Position numbers and translations under genes: made by a program | Notes under the pieces: generated by a model | Database searches by the model: none | Told to the model about the DNA's origin: nothing | What the model saw: only the letters and a program-made list of their open reading frames with translations | Assembly: GCF_003219815.1 (NCBI RefSeq) | Contig: NZ_QJVD01000011.1 | Coordinates: forward strand, 1 to 64,000 | DNA length: 64,000 bases | Direction: 5' to 3' | DNA from: Arthrobacter livingstonensis | GTDB lineage: Bacteria > Actinomycetota > Actinomycetes > Actinomycetales > Micrococcaceae | Shown: positions 42,708-50,115 of the stretch, piece after piece | Layout of the letters: every line of letters starts with the position of its first letter | Numbering within the stretch: the stretch's first letter is position 1

Positions 42708-42732
42708 GAAGGCGCAGCGTCGCAACGCCTTC
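42708..42732. terminator. Possible terminator between convergent tetR and arsR
   Basis: GAAGGCG / CGCCTTC stem (42708-42714 with 42726-42732) and an 11-nt loop, without a T-run. It lies in the 124-bp gap between two convergent genes. Confidence 0.35.
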
Positions 42733-42779
42733 CGCGGCTGGGTTCCGTCCGGCTCGCATGCGCCGACCGGGTGGCCCAC

Positions 42780-43103
42780 CTAGTTCGGCGCCTCCGCAGC
42801 AGACTTGATTGCGGAGAGTCGTTTGTCCCAGCCGTCGGCCAACTCCCGGAGCCAGTCCGCGGAGCGGTCCAGCTCATCGCGCCGGACAGAGTAGAGAACC
42901 TCCCTCCCCGAGCGTCGTGGCTCCAGCAGCCCGGCAGTCGACAGCACCCGCAGGTGGCGGTCCACCGCCTGGCGCGATACGGAAAGCGACGGCGCCAGCG
43001 ACGATGCCGATGCCGCGCCTCCGCGCGCAAGCATCATGAGCAACTGCTGCCGGTGAGGGTCACCCAGTGCGGCGAACACCGGCGCCGTGGAGGTTGCTGT
43101 CAT
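42780..43103 (-). CDS. ArsR-family HTH regulator
   Basis: 107 residues; ATG overlaps the stop of the upstream SRPBCC gene (ATGA). Winged helix over residues about 8-85 (FAALGDPHRQQLLMML, then ASSLAPSLSVSRQAVDRHLRVL). No Cys pairs of metal sensors are seen, so it belongs to the group that pairs with AHSA1/SRPBCC proteins. Unusually the regulator is the second gene of the pair. Confidence 0.88.
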   Translation of the reverse strand: MTATSTAPVFAALGDPHRQQLLMMLARGGAASASSLAPSLSVSRQAVDRHLRVLSTAGLLEPRRSGREVLYSVRRDELDRSADWLRELADGWDKRLSAIKSAAEAPN

Positions 43104-43531
43104 GACTGCAGTGCCCACTTTAAGGCCGCGTCCAGCTCAATCCGCCAACCCTCGGTGTTGCCCTCAACCTGCTGACGCCGCTCCTCATCGCTGACGCTCA
43201 GCAAGTCGAAGCCGCTCTCCGACACGCGCAAGGTCACGCCGGAATCGGCGCCGTCGATCCAGAATTCGACAAGGGTGGTGGCCGCGCCGTCAACGTCACC
43301 CAGCCAACGGAAGGCCGCATAGCGGGGCGCGTCCAGGGCGACGGTCTTGACTCGGAAGGTGCCGTGCACCGGGTGGGTGATGACGTTGACCTCGCTATCT
43401 GGATCGAAGGCCTGGTCCAGCACTTCGCCTTCGTTGATCCACCAGCCGGGGCGGCGGATGAGCTCCCACACCCTCTCCGCGCTGGCGGCGATGCTGATCT
43501 CGCGTTCAATCCGGTCCGTGCTTGTTTCCAT
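43100..43531 (-). CDS. SRPBCC (AHSA1/START-like) protein
   Basis: 143 residues. The pattern EREISIAASAERVWELI, then YAAFRWLG and TTLVEFWIDGADSGVTLRVSESGF, then a C-terminal helix WRIELDAALKWAL, is the AHSA1 helix-grip fold, which binds hydrophobic ligands. It is coupled to the downstream ArsR gene. Such pairs are common in actinobacteria; ligand and target are unknown. Confidence 0.87.
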   Translation of the reverse strand: METSTDRIEREISIAASAERVWELIRRPGWWINEGEVLDQAFDPDSEVNVITHPVHGTFRVKTVALDAPRYAAFRWLGDVDGAATTLVEFWIDGADSGVTLRVSESGFDLLSVSDEERRQQVEGNTEGWRIELDAALKWALQS

Positions 43532-44003
43532 GACAGTCTCCTAGGGTTTTTACCTGCAATCATAGTGTTGCACCTTCAAAGCCGAGGCGCAACAGATTGG
43601 TTGCAGGTTGCGGCGTGTTGGCAGGTCTGGACGGCAGTCGATTCGCGTCAAGTGGCTTCCATGTGTCCGACGTGATGTGAGTGTCTTGCTTGGCCGCGGT
43701 GGGCGGGCTTGTCGCCTGGTGGGTGTGCCGTGATGTCGTCAAGGTGGGGGGGCAGGGTGCGTTGTGGTCATTCTTTGGCGTTGCGGACACCCCTGGTGGT
43801 TGCGGGGGTGGATATTACCATTCGCGCACGGTGCACCAGGGGCGACTGACCCCGGCTACCCCCTGCACCCAAAAAGATCGCTGCCTGCTCGTTTTCCGGT
43901 CCGGATCCGGCACCAAGTGGCGGAGTGGATCCATGCCGGGCCCGAGGCATCACAGGAACATGGATGGCCCCCTCATGAAAATCACGGGCGTAGGCTCTTA
44001 GCC
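43532..44003. other. Gene-free interval upstream of FAD monooxygenase
   Basis: 472 bp. The first third holds the promoter of the SRPBCC-arsR pair. The middle is G/T-rich with runs such as GGTGGGGGGG and no convincing frame. The end carries a TAGGCT -10 candidate for the monooxygenase. Nothing else recognised. Confidence 0.6.
43991..43996 (+). promoter_or_regulatory. Candidate -10 element for leaderless FAD monooxygenase transcript
   Basis: TAGGCT, seven bases before the ATG at 44004; no SD sequence is present between them. Confidence 0.5.
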
Positions 44004-45053
44004 ATGAAGGGAAACGCAGTGGTCATTGGTGGGGGAGTGGGAGGTCTGGCTGCGGCTAGGGCCCTTGCGCTCAAGGGGTGGGGCGTCGCCGTGCGCGAGC
44101 GGTCCCCGGCCCTGCCCGCAACCGGAACTGCCCTGGGCCTGTGGCCCGAAGCTCTCGCAGCGCTCGACGAATTGGGCGTGGGGGAGAAGGTCCGCAGCGC
44201 CAGCGCCCGTGTGGCTGACGCCGGCACGGCTGGCCTGCGCACGCCGGGAGGGCGCACCCTGGTCTCGATGAACGCCGGAGGAGGGCTGCACCTGATCTCC
44301 CGGCCGGCCCTGCTTGCCGTGCTGGCCGACGGCGTGGACCTTGACTTTGGCGACGAGGTGGCCGACCAGCGCGGACTGGCCGGCGTCGATCTCCTGGTCG
44401 GCGCCGACGGCACCAACAGCGCGACCCGGCGCATGGTCTTCGGGGAGCGGTACGGGGCACGCACCCTCGGGGCCGTGGTCTGGCGCGGGACGGTGGATGG
44501 AACAGTTGGCAGCTACGGCGAAACATGGGCGCCGGGGGCCATGTTCGGCATCACGCCGGCCGGCCCCGACTCGAGCAACTGGTACGCCTGCCTTGACGCC
44601 GGAGGGACGTTCAAGCCACCGCACCGACAGCACCTGCAGGACGTGTTTGGCTCGTGGCGGTCCGGCGTCGCCGAGGTGCTGGAACGGGTCGATGAAGCGT
44701 CGATCCTGCACCACGAATTGTTTGAAATCCCGCCGCTCCCGTCCTACGTCAACGGCAACACGGCGCTGGTGGGGGATGCCGCGCACTCCATGGCGCCGTT
44801 CCTGGGGCGCGGGGCCTGCGAAGCCTTGGTTGACGGTGCGGCATTGGGCCGCTGTCTCGGCGAAGCGGCCACCGTGGCCGAGGGGCTGGCGGCGTATGAC
44901 CGCCTGCGGCGGGCGAAAACCCAGCGCATGGCGGCCATGTCCCGCCGGATGGGCCGGCTCGCCATGATGCGGCACGGCTTCGTGGCGCGGAATGTGGCGC
45001 TGGGGGCCGCCGGTGGAGTGCTGCGGCTGGGGGCGTCCCTGCGGCACCGCTAA
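44004..45053 (+). CDS. FAD-dependent monooxygenase (PHBH-like fold)
   Basis: 349 residues from the ATG at 44004; the longer upstream open frame has no family-like sequence. Dinucleotide-binding VVIGGGVGGLAAARAL at the N-terminus, GADGTNSATRR in the middle (DG motif region) and LVGDAAHSMAPFLGRGACEAL (GD motif). Class A flavin monooxygenases hydroxylate aromatic or polyketide-like substrates. It is convergent with marR and not in an obvious catabolic operon, so the substrate is unknown. Confidence 0.88.
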   Translation: MKGNAVVIGGGVGGLAAARALALKGWGVAVRERSPALPATGTALGLWPEALAALDELGVGEKVRSASARVADAGTAGLRTPGGRTLVSMNAGGGLHLISRPALLAVLADGVDLDFGDEVADQRGLAGVDLLVGADGTNSATRRMVFGERYGARTLGAVVWRGTVDGTVGSYGETWAPGAMFGITPAGPDSSNWYACLDAGGTFKPPHRQHLQDVFGSWRSGVAEVLERVDEASILHHELFEIPPLPSYVNGNTALVGDAAHSMAPFLGRGACEALVDGAALGRCLGEAATVAEGLAAYDRLRRAKTQRMAAMSRRMGRLAMMRHGFVARNVALGAAGGVLRLGASLRHR

Positions 45054-45083
45054 CCGTCCTTCTGTTGCTGAACCCTGGCTCTG

Positions 45084-45575
45084 TTACGGGCGGCTGCCGC
45101 GGAGTCCCGGGTGGACGTCCGCCGGCCTGCCGGGCTGGGCCGCCAGGCGTTGCAGGAGGGCGAGCAACTGGGCGCGTTCCGGGCCGTCCAGTACGCTGAG
45201 CAGCTCCGTCTCGTGCTCATCGGCGATGGATCGGGCAAGAGGCAACAGGCCGCGTGCGGACTCAGTGAGGTGGATGGCGTGCGCCCGCCGGTCCGTGGGG
45301 TGGCGCCGACGCTCGGCGAGACCGCGCTTCTCCAGATCGTCCACGAGACCAACCATGACGTTGCGGTGGATGCCCAGCGTGGTTCCGAGCTGCTGCTGGG
45401 TCAAGCCCTCATTCCTTGACAGCAGCTCCATCAGCCCATAGTGCTTCGGCGCGATGCCCAGCGGACCCAATCGCACTGCAAACCGCCCTGCGCTCCGGCT
45501 GCCAAGCTCCGAGAGCAGGAAGCCTGCCCGGCCGCTTAGGGTAGTGGCGTTGGCGGCGTCGGTGTCCTTGGTCAT
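45084..45575 (-). CDS. MarR-family regulator
   Basis: 163 residues from the ATG at 45575. The winged helix spans about residues 45-115 (LTQQQLGTTLGIHRNVMVGLVDDLEKRGL, then RRRHPTDRRAHAIHLT wing). No SD is present, but TACAGT on the same strand is six bases upstream, suggesting a leaderless mRNA. Divergent from an NAD(P)-binding gene with repeated TGATTGTCA boxes between, a typical MarR arrangement. Confidence 0.9.
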   Translation of the reverse strand: MTKDTDAANATTLSGRAGFLLSELGSRSAGRFAVRLGPLGIAPKHYGLMELLSRNEGLTQQQLGTTLGIHRNVMVGLVDDLEKRGLAERRRHPTDRRAHAIHLTESARGLLPLARSIADEHETELLSVLDGPERAQLLALLQRLAAQPGRPADVHPGLRGSRP

Positions 45576-45581
45576 GAAAGC

Positions 45582-45587
45582 ACTGTA
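45582..45587 (-). promoter_or_regulatory. Candidate -10 element for leaderless marR transcript
   Basis: TACAGT on the minus strand, six bases before the marR ATG. The TGATTGTCA repeats lie just upstream of it. Confidence 0.4.
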
Positions 45588-45595
45588 GCAAACGA

Positions 45596-45620
45596 TGATT
45601 GTCAAGAACTGTGATTGTCA
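45596..45620. promoter_or_regulatory. Paired TGATTGTCA boxes (candidate MarR operator)
   Basis: Direct repeats of TGATTGTCA at 45596-45604 and 45612-45620, 16 bp apart. The second sits in GTGATTGTCAC, a short palindrome. They overlap the probable promoters of both divergent genes. Confidence 0.55.
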
Positions 45621-45628
45621 CTTAAGAT
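45599..45628 (+). promoter_or_regulatory. Promoter candidate for NAD(P)-binding gene
   Basis: TTGTCA (45599-45604), 18-bp spacer, TAAGAT (45623-45628). The second TGATTGTCA box lies within the spacer, so bound regulator should block it. Confidence 0.5.
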
Positions 45629-45684
45629 GATTATATTCGCTTTGCTTGAGCGGCCGGATTGTGCCGGCGACGGAAGGGACTGCA

Positions 45685-46323
45685 ATGAAGTTGACGGTCT
45701 TTGGCGCAAGTGGCGGCATTGGCGGGCACGTGGTGCACCAGGCGCTCGACGCCGGGCACCAGGTGAGCGCCGTGGTGCGGGACCCGGCCCGGCTGACACT
45801 CCGGCGACCCGGCCTGGAACTCGTCACAGTGCGCGGGCTGGATGACGTGCGGGCGGTGGCCGCCGCGCTTGCGGGCAGCGACGCGGCCTTGTCCGCCGTC
45901 GGGCCGCGGAAGCGGAAGGACGGTCCCGTGGCCTCCAGCGCCACCCGCGGGATTCTGCAGGGATTCGCGGTGTCCGGCGCCCGGCGGTTCGTGGCCGTCA
46001 GCGCGGCGCCGGTTGGAGCCGTTCCAGACGGGGACAGCTTCCTCAACCGCCGCATCCTGATGCCATTTATCGGATTGCTGCTGCATGACGTGTATGCCGA
46101 CCTTTCCCTGATGGAAGAGGAGATCCGGCAAAGTTCCACCGACTGGACCGTGCTGCGGCCGCCGAAACTGGTCAACCGACCCCTGACCGGCAGGTACCGG
46201 ACGGCGGTGGGCTCAAACGTGCCACGCGGCCTGTTCATTTCCCGGGCTGATGCGGCGCACGCCATGCTGGCCGCCCTTGCCAACGCCGCCACGGTTGGAG
46301 AGCCGCTGGGTATCGCCTACTGA
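45685..46323 (+). CDS. NAD(P)-binding oxidoreductase-like protein
   Basis: 212 residues from the ATG at 45685 with GGAAGGGA upstream. MKLTVFGASGGIGGHVV is a Rossmann P-loop like NAD(P)H-dependent flavin/biliverdin reductase-like proteins (NmrA/SDR-a5). RRFVAVSAAPVG and DWTVLRPPKL are family-like central and C-terminal stretches. Probably under the divergent MarR. Possibly quinone or aldehyde stress related, by analogy only. Confidence 0.87.
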   Translation: MKLTVFGASGGIGGHVVHQALDAGHQVSAVVRDPARLTLRRPGLELVTVRGLDDVRAVAAALAGSDAALSAVGPRKRKDGPVASSATRGILQGFAVSGARRFVAVSAAPVGAVPDGDSFLNRRILMPFIGLLLHDVYADLSLMEEEIRQSSTDWTVLRPPKLVNRPLTGRYRTAVGSNVPRGLFISRADAAHAMLAALANAATVGEPLGIAY

Positions 46324-46711
46324 CCGTTCGATGCGAAGCTTTGGCTGCCGCCCATGTAGAGTTCCTGGTAGCCAAGACTCTTTTCTCAAAGTAGGTCGAG
46401 GTTAGGCCTGTACAGCGATTCGCCGTCTCTGTACAGGCTGTCCTATTTAACGAGTACCCTGTACCGACGCACCCCTGACATGACACCATGACGACATCAG
46501 ACTGGCGTCATTACCTGTCTCCATACGTCAATGACCTCCGGCAGCAGCTTGCTGACGGCGGCGCTGACGCGGCGGGGAGCCGCCTCGGTTTGCTCAGCTG
46601 CCGCTGGGCCACCAGCCTTTACAACTGGAAAACGATGTGTCAAGGCGGGAAACATCCCGGCCGGCTTCCACCGGACCGATTCAGACCGGTCCGAAGCAGC
46701 CCGGGCCGTCC
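46324..46711. other. Gene-poor interval with CTGTACAG inverted repeat
   Basis: 388 bp between two convergent genes. It has a 10-bp inverted repeat at 46406-46438, a third partial CTGTAC at 46459, and an ATG at 46488 opening a short frame beginning MTTSDWRHYLSPYVND that runs into the antisense of crcB. The frame may be a gene remnant. No terminator with a T-run was seen. Confidence 0.6.
46406..46438. repeat. GCCTGTACAG / CTGTACAGGC inverted repeat
   Basis: Ten-base perfect arms 46406-46415 and 46429-46438 around 13 bases. Each arm contains the palindrome CTGTACAG, whose centres are 21 bp apart, so it could equally be two operators for one dimeric regulator. A related CCTGTACCG follows at 46458. 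Confidence 0.7.
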
Positions 46712-47095
46712 TCAGCCGGTCCAGGCGGAGCCGGCCCAGTAGCCCAAGGCTGCAGCGGCGACGCATACCAGCAACGTGCCAAATGCACTGCCAAGCGACG
46801 CGGCGTAACGGCGTTCGGCCAGCAGCCTGACGGTCTCGTAGCTGGCCGTGCTGAACGTCGTGTAGCCGCCGAGGAACCCTGCGCCGGCAATAAAGCTCCA
46901 CTCCACGGGGAGCACGGAACCGGCAGTCAACGCCGTCAGGGCGCCCAGCGCAAGGGACCCGGAGACGTTGATGGCAAACGTGGCCCACGGAAAGACAGTT
47001 TTGAACCGGGTGCGGATGAGTCCGTCCACCACAAACCGGGCCGCGGCGCCCACACCGCCGGCCAGGGCCAGTGCTACGAAAACAAGCGGGCTCAC
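46712..47095 (-). CDS. crcB: Fluoride channel CrcB/Fluc subunit
   Basis: 127 residues, GTG start overlapping the first crcB stop (GTGA). Four hydrophobic helices. Family stretches GGVGAAARFVVDG, FAINVSGSLALG, and GAGFLGGYTTFSTASYE with the conserved TTFST region. Fluc proteins export fluoride as antiparallel dimers; actinobacteria often have two genes for a heterodimer, as here. Confidence 0.93.
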   Translation of the reverse strand: MSPLVFVALALAGGVGAAARFVVDGLIRTRFKTVFPWATFAINVSGSLALGALTALTAGSVLPVEWSFIAGAGFLGGYTTFSTASYETVRLLAERRYAASLGSAFGTLLVCVAAAALGYWAGSAWTG

Positions 47096-47586
47096 CGGAC
47101 GTCACCGGCGTTCGCGCCCGTGCTGTTGCTTCCGGGTGATGCCGCCGCACTGGTGTCGGTGCGCCTGGAGCCGGCGAGGATCCCGCACCAAGTGGCCAAG
47201 GCGCCGGCCAGCACCGTTCCAAACGCATACCCGGCAGCCCACCCCAGCCCGGGCGCGGCGGGACCACCGCCCCATCCGGCCAGCGCCACGGCCCCCACGG
47301 CCAAGGTGCTGTACGTGGTGAAGCCGCCGCAGAAACCCGTGCCCAGCAGCAGCCGCAGCCTCGGTCCGCGGGCCCGGCCCGGAATACTCCGGTTCAGTGC
47401 TTCGTAGAGCAATCCCAGCAGGAAGGCACCGGCCAGGTTCGCAATGACGATCGCCCAGGGAAGATGCCCGGCGTCGGGCACTGACAGGACCAGGCCCTCC
47501 CGCGCGGCAGCACCAAAAGTCCCGCCCAGCGCCACCAGGGCCAACGATTGCGGGCGCAGGAAGGGCCGCGGTGAAGACGCTGTCAC
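47092..47586 (-). CDS. crcB: Fluoride channel CrcB/Fluc subunit, extended C-terminus
   Basis: 164 residues, GTG start overlapping the uspA stop (GTGA). GGTFGAAAREGL, VIANLAGAFLLGLLYE and GTGFCGGFTTYSTLA are the Fluc signatures. About 25 extra residues at the C-terminus are Ser/Gly/Asn-rich. It pairs with the downstream crcB, probably as an opposite-orientation subunit. No fluoride riboswitch is recognised upstream; translation depends on the preceding genes. Confidence 0.92.
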   Translation of the reverse strand: MTASSPRPFLRPQSLALVALGGTFGAAAREGLVLSVPDAGHLPWAIVIANLAGAFLLGLLYEALNRSIPGRARGPRLRLLLGTGFCGGFTTYSTLAVGAVALAGWGGGPAAPGLGWAAGYAFGTVLAGALATWCGILAGSRRTDTSAAASPGSNSTGANAGDVR

Positions 47587-48098
47587 TGGCGGCCGGCCTC
47601 CGGCTTTTGCCGGGAGGAATCGCCGTGGTGCGTTGGGACCACCAGCACCGGGCGGTGCTGGTGGCGGGCCAGGCGGGTGGCCACGGAATGATTGAAGAGT
47701 TCGTGCATGGTCGTGTGGGAATCCCCGTGGGTGCCCACCACGATCAACGAGGCGTCAATTGTGTTGGCGCAATGGGCCAGGGCTTCGGCGACGGCGCCGG
47801 CCAGCAACAGGGGACGCCAGCGGATGTGCAGCGGGGCCAGCTGCTGGTCCAAGGCCGCGGTGAGACCGGCCGGGAAGGACGCCTCGGCGCCGTCGTCAAA
47901 GTCCGGGTCTACGGAGGCCGAGAACACGGTGCCATTGCTCGCCTCCGAGACCACGTAGCGGCCCGGGTTGACGTAGGCACAGACCAGTTCATGGCCCAGG
48001 GCCGCGGCCAGGGTGCCGGCCTCGCGGACCACGGAGGGGGACTGGCCGGGGAACACGGCCGCCAGCATGGAGGCGGGGAGGGGCTGGTGCAGCTCCAT
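47583..48098 (-). CDS. Universal stress protein (UspA)-like
   Basis: 171 residues. One Usp domain: N-terminal VFPGQSPSVVREAGTLAAALG helix, then LIVVGTHGDSHTTMHELFNHSVATRLARH, where the usual ATP-binding G-x2-G-x9-G(S/T) is only partly kept (GTHG present, later Gly replaced), so nucleotide binding is uncertain. It is coupled between a membrane protein and the two crcB genes, an unusual association that may link it to fluoride or envelope stress. Confidence 0.85.
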   Translation of the reverse strand: MELHQPLPASMLAAVFPGQSPSVVREAGTLAAALGHELVCAYVNPGRYVVSEASNGTVFSASVDPDFDDGAEASFPAGLTAALDQQLAPLHIRWRPLLLAGAVAEALAHCANTIDASLIVVGTHGDSHTTMHELFNHSVATRLARHQHRPVLVVPTHHGDSSRQKPEAGRQ

Positions 48099-48887
48099 CT
48101 ATGCCCGCGGGGTGTCGGACGGTGGGGTTTCCGGCCTGCCGGAGACGCCGGAGGCGTCCACGGGCCCGGACGTCCCAAAGGGGTTGCGGCGGCTTGAACG
48201 GGCGGTTGCCCTGGCGGTTTTCTCCGCGGTGCGCGCGTCCCCGCGCGCCCGCTTCTCCGCTGCGCGGGCGGCGTCCCGGGCTGCGCCGGCCTTGGCCTCT
48301 TCGTTCTGGCGCACGAGCCTTTCCGCGGCCTTGATCTGCCGGATCTTCCGCCCCCGGCGCACCCAAGCGCGGCCAAGGACAATCACGGCCACCGCGCAAA
48401 CCACGCCGGCCACCATGAAGATCTGGCCCCAGGTGCCGAACCAGTTGGCGCCCCCGGTGGTCCAGATGGAGCGTGCATCAGTGGCCGAGCCAGTGGTGCC
48501 GTACAGCACGGCCAATGTGAGCAGATTGGGGATGGTCAACAACACCGCGACCACCAGCAGGGCGATGCGCACGCCCTTGTTCAGCCGTTTGTGGTGCGAC
48601 TGCCAGCCCACCAATACCGGAACAAATGAAAATACGAAGCCATAAAACATGCCAAGCGGAATGGCGTTGCCCAGCTTCCCGCCCGTCTGGTCCCTGATGG
48701 ACGTGGCCCATGCCAGCGGCACCGTGACCGATGCGATGAAATACGCGATGACCAGCACGATGGCGGCCGCCGCACCAATGATGGTGCGCGCCAGCCATAC
48801 CGGCATCTTCCTCCTGGCCGCCGCGGTGGCAGGGGTCCCGGTCGGGCGGGCCGCCTTGTCCGGCAGCGGGGCGGTTGATTCGCTCAT
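48099..48887 (-). CDS. Membrane protein with charged C-terminal tail
   Basis: 262 residues from the ATG at 48887 (an ATG at 48899 adds four). Four hydrophobic segments are visible: TIIGAAAAIVLVIAYFIAS, IPLGMFYGFVFSFVPVLVG, IALLVVAVLLTIPNLLTLA and IFMVAGVVCAVAVIVLG. The C-terminal ~90 residues are Ala/Arg/Glu-rich, probably a cytosolic helix (RLVRQNEEAKAGAARDAARA). It heads the uspA-crcB-crcB operon, with no gap before uspA. Function unknown. Confidence 0.8.
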   Translation of the reverse strand: MSESTAPLPDKAARPTGTPATAAARRKMPVWLARTIIGAAAAIVLVIAYFIASVTVPLAWATSIRDQTGGKLGNAIPLGMFYGFVFSFVPVLVGWQSHHKRLNKGVRIALLVVAVLLTIPNLLTLAVLYGTTGSATDARSIWTTGGANWFGTWGQIFMVAGVVCAVAVIVLGRAWVRRGRKIRQIKAAERLVRQNEEAKAGAARDAARAAEKRARGDARTAEKTARATARSSRRNPFGTSGPVDASGVSGRPETPPSDTPRA

Positions 48888-49040
48888 ATAAGAAATCATG
48901 TCACCCCATTGCGCCCCGTGTTAGAGCAAACACCGAAACGGGAGGAAAAATGGATCGAATCAACCTTCGACTTGTCAAGAACGCCTCGACACTAAAGACT
49001 GGACGTGGCCAAGGGAAGGAACACCGTTGGCCAAGCTTGG

Positions 49041-49081
49041 TCTTGTCTACAACATCTTGTCTACAACGTCTTGTTTACAAC
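49041..49081 (+). repeat. Triple 14-bp direct repeat upstream of gcvH
   Basis: TCTTGTCTACAAC at 49041-49053 and 49055-49067 and TCTTGTTTACAAC at 49069-49081, each unit 14 bp. TTGTNTACAA within each copy is nearly palindromic. The last copy ends 46 bases before the gcvH start, so this may be an operator cluster for the glycine cleavage or garA genes. Confidence 0.85.
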
Positions 49082-49127
49082 TTCACATTCCTCGCCTGCC
49101 GCGATGAACGTTTGAAAGGTGCGCCCC

Positions 49128-49514
49128 ATGAGCAACATTCCCGCAGAACTGTCCTACACCGCCGAACACGAATGGGTTGGTGCCCCGAACGCGGACGGCG
49201 TGGTCCGGGTTGGCATCACCGACTTCGCGCAGGACGCCCTGGGCGATGTGGTCTACGTCCAGATGCCCGACGCCGGAACGGCTGTCACCGCGGACACCGT
49301 CGTCGGCGAGGTGGAGTCCACCAAGAGCGTCAGCGACATCTACGCACCGCTGACCGGCACCGTCACGGCACGAAATGACGCCCTGGACGCCGATCCGTCG
49401 CTGATCAACTCGGATCCCTACGGCGCGGGCTGGCTCATGGAAATCACGCTGGCCGACGCCACCACGCACGCATCCCTGCTCAGCGCAGCCGCGTATCAGG
49501 AAAAGGTAGGCTAG
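49128..49514 (+). CDS. gcvH: Glycine cleavage system H protein
   Basis: 128 residues from the ATG at 49128 (GAAAGGTG upstream). Carries the lipoyl group that shuttles the aminomethyl intermediate between GcvP, GcvT and lipoamide dehydrogenase. The lipoyl site is K66 in GEVESTKSVSDIYAP. SYTAEHEWV and VGITDFAQDALGDVVYVQMPD are the family signature. gcvP is 4.3 kb downstream; gcvT is not in the window. Position beside garA matches Rv1826-Rv1827. Confidence 0.95.
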   Translation: MSNIPAELSYTAEHEWVGAPNADGVVRVGITDFAQDALGDVVYVQMPDAGTAVTADTVVGEVESTKSVSDIYAPLTGTVTARNDALDADPSLINSDPYGAGWLMEITLADATTHASLLSAAAYQEKVG

Positions 49515-49625
49515 AGGTTAGGAACGCCTGCAGGCCCGTGCCGGTACCCCAGTGGATTTCCAGCCGGGCGGCTTATGTTCTTTTTATGCACAGTCTTTGT
49601 CTACGAAATTAAAGGAGGAGTACCA

Positions 49626-50108
49626 ATGGTTGACACGGGTAACGACGCCGGAGTGAATGGTCAGGCGGATTCCCAGGATCAGCCGGGTGCTTCAGACACC
49701 ACGTCCATTCAGCTGCCTCCGGTCCAACGCGGTCCCGTCCAGACGCCGGCCCTGGCACTTGACGAGCAAAACGCGGTGAACTCGCTGCCGGCAGGTTCGG
49801 CACTGTTAATTGCCCACGCAGGTCCCAACGCCGGGGCGCGCTTCCTGCTGGACAGTGCGGTGACGACCGTGGGACGGCACCCGGATGCAGACATCTTCCT
49901 CGACGATGTGACTGTATCCCGCAGGCACGTGCAGTTCTTCAAGGTTGACGGCGGATTTGAAGTCACCGACTCCGGCAGCCTGAACGGTACGTATGTGAAC
50001 GGCGACCGCGTGGATTCCGTGCTGTTGCGCACCGGCAACGAGGTGCAGATCGGCAAGTTCCGCCTGACGTACTACTTCAGTACCGCAGACGCCGCCACGA
50101 ATTCCTGA
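49626..50108 (+). CDS. garA: FHA-domain regulator GarA (OdhI homologue)
   Basis: 160 residues from the ATG at 49626 with AAAGGAGGAG upstream. The N-terminal segment SDTTSIQLPP holds T25/T26, the likely kinase sites equivalent to the ETTS motif of GarA/OdhI. The FHA domain covers about 75-150 (VGRHPDADIFLDD, SRRHVQF, GSLNGTYVNG). Known homologues bind and inhibit 2-oxoglutarate dehydrogenase and control glutamate metabolism, released by PknG/PknB phosphorylation. Kinase genes are not in the window. Confidence 0.92.
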   Translation: MVDTGNDAGVNGQADSQDQPGASDTTSIQLPPVQRGPVQTPALALDEQNAVNSLPAGSALLIAHAGPNAGARFLLDSAVTTVGRHPDADIFLDDVTVSRRHVQFFKVDGGFEVTDSGSLNGTYVNGDRVDSVLLRTGNEVQIGKFRLTYYFSTADAATNS

Positions 50109-50115
50109 GGGCCAC

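Noticed and set aside
42656-42779. Small gene between tetR and arsR
   Set aside because: Only hairpins between convergent genes; no frame with a start and SD.
43560-43790. Minus-strand ORF of 76 codons in the gap before the monooxygenase
   Set aside because: Composition is Thr/Pro-rich from G/T-rich DNA, with no SD or domain-like pattern.
46488-46742. 84-codon ORF as an intact gene
   Set aside because: Its second half is antisense to crcB and Pro/Arg-rich; at most the first 50 codons could be a remnant.
47587-48098. Fluoride riboswitch for crcB
   Set aside because: The first crcB start overlaps the uspA stop, leaving no untranslated leader.
48900-49127. Glycine riboswitch upstream of gcvH
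   Set aside because: I could not find the conserved aptamer elements; triple direct repeats occupy the region instead.
48950-49378. Upstream frame as a separate protein-coding gene
   Set aside because: Despite a good SD it overlaps gcvH by 250 bp out of phase and has no recognisable features; kept only as a possible regulatory frame.
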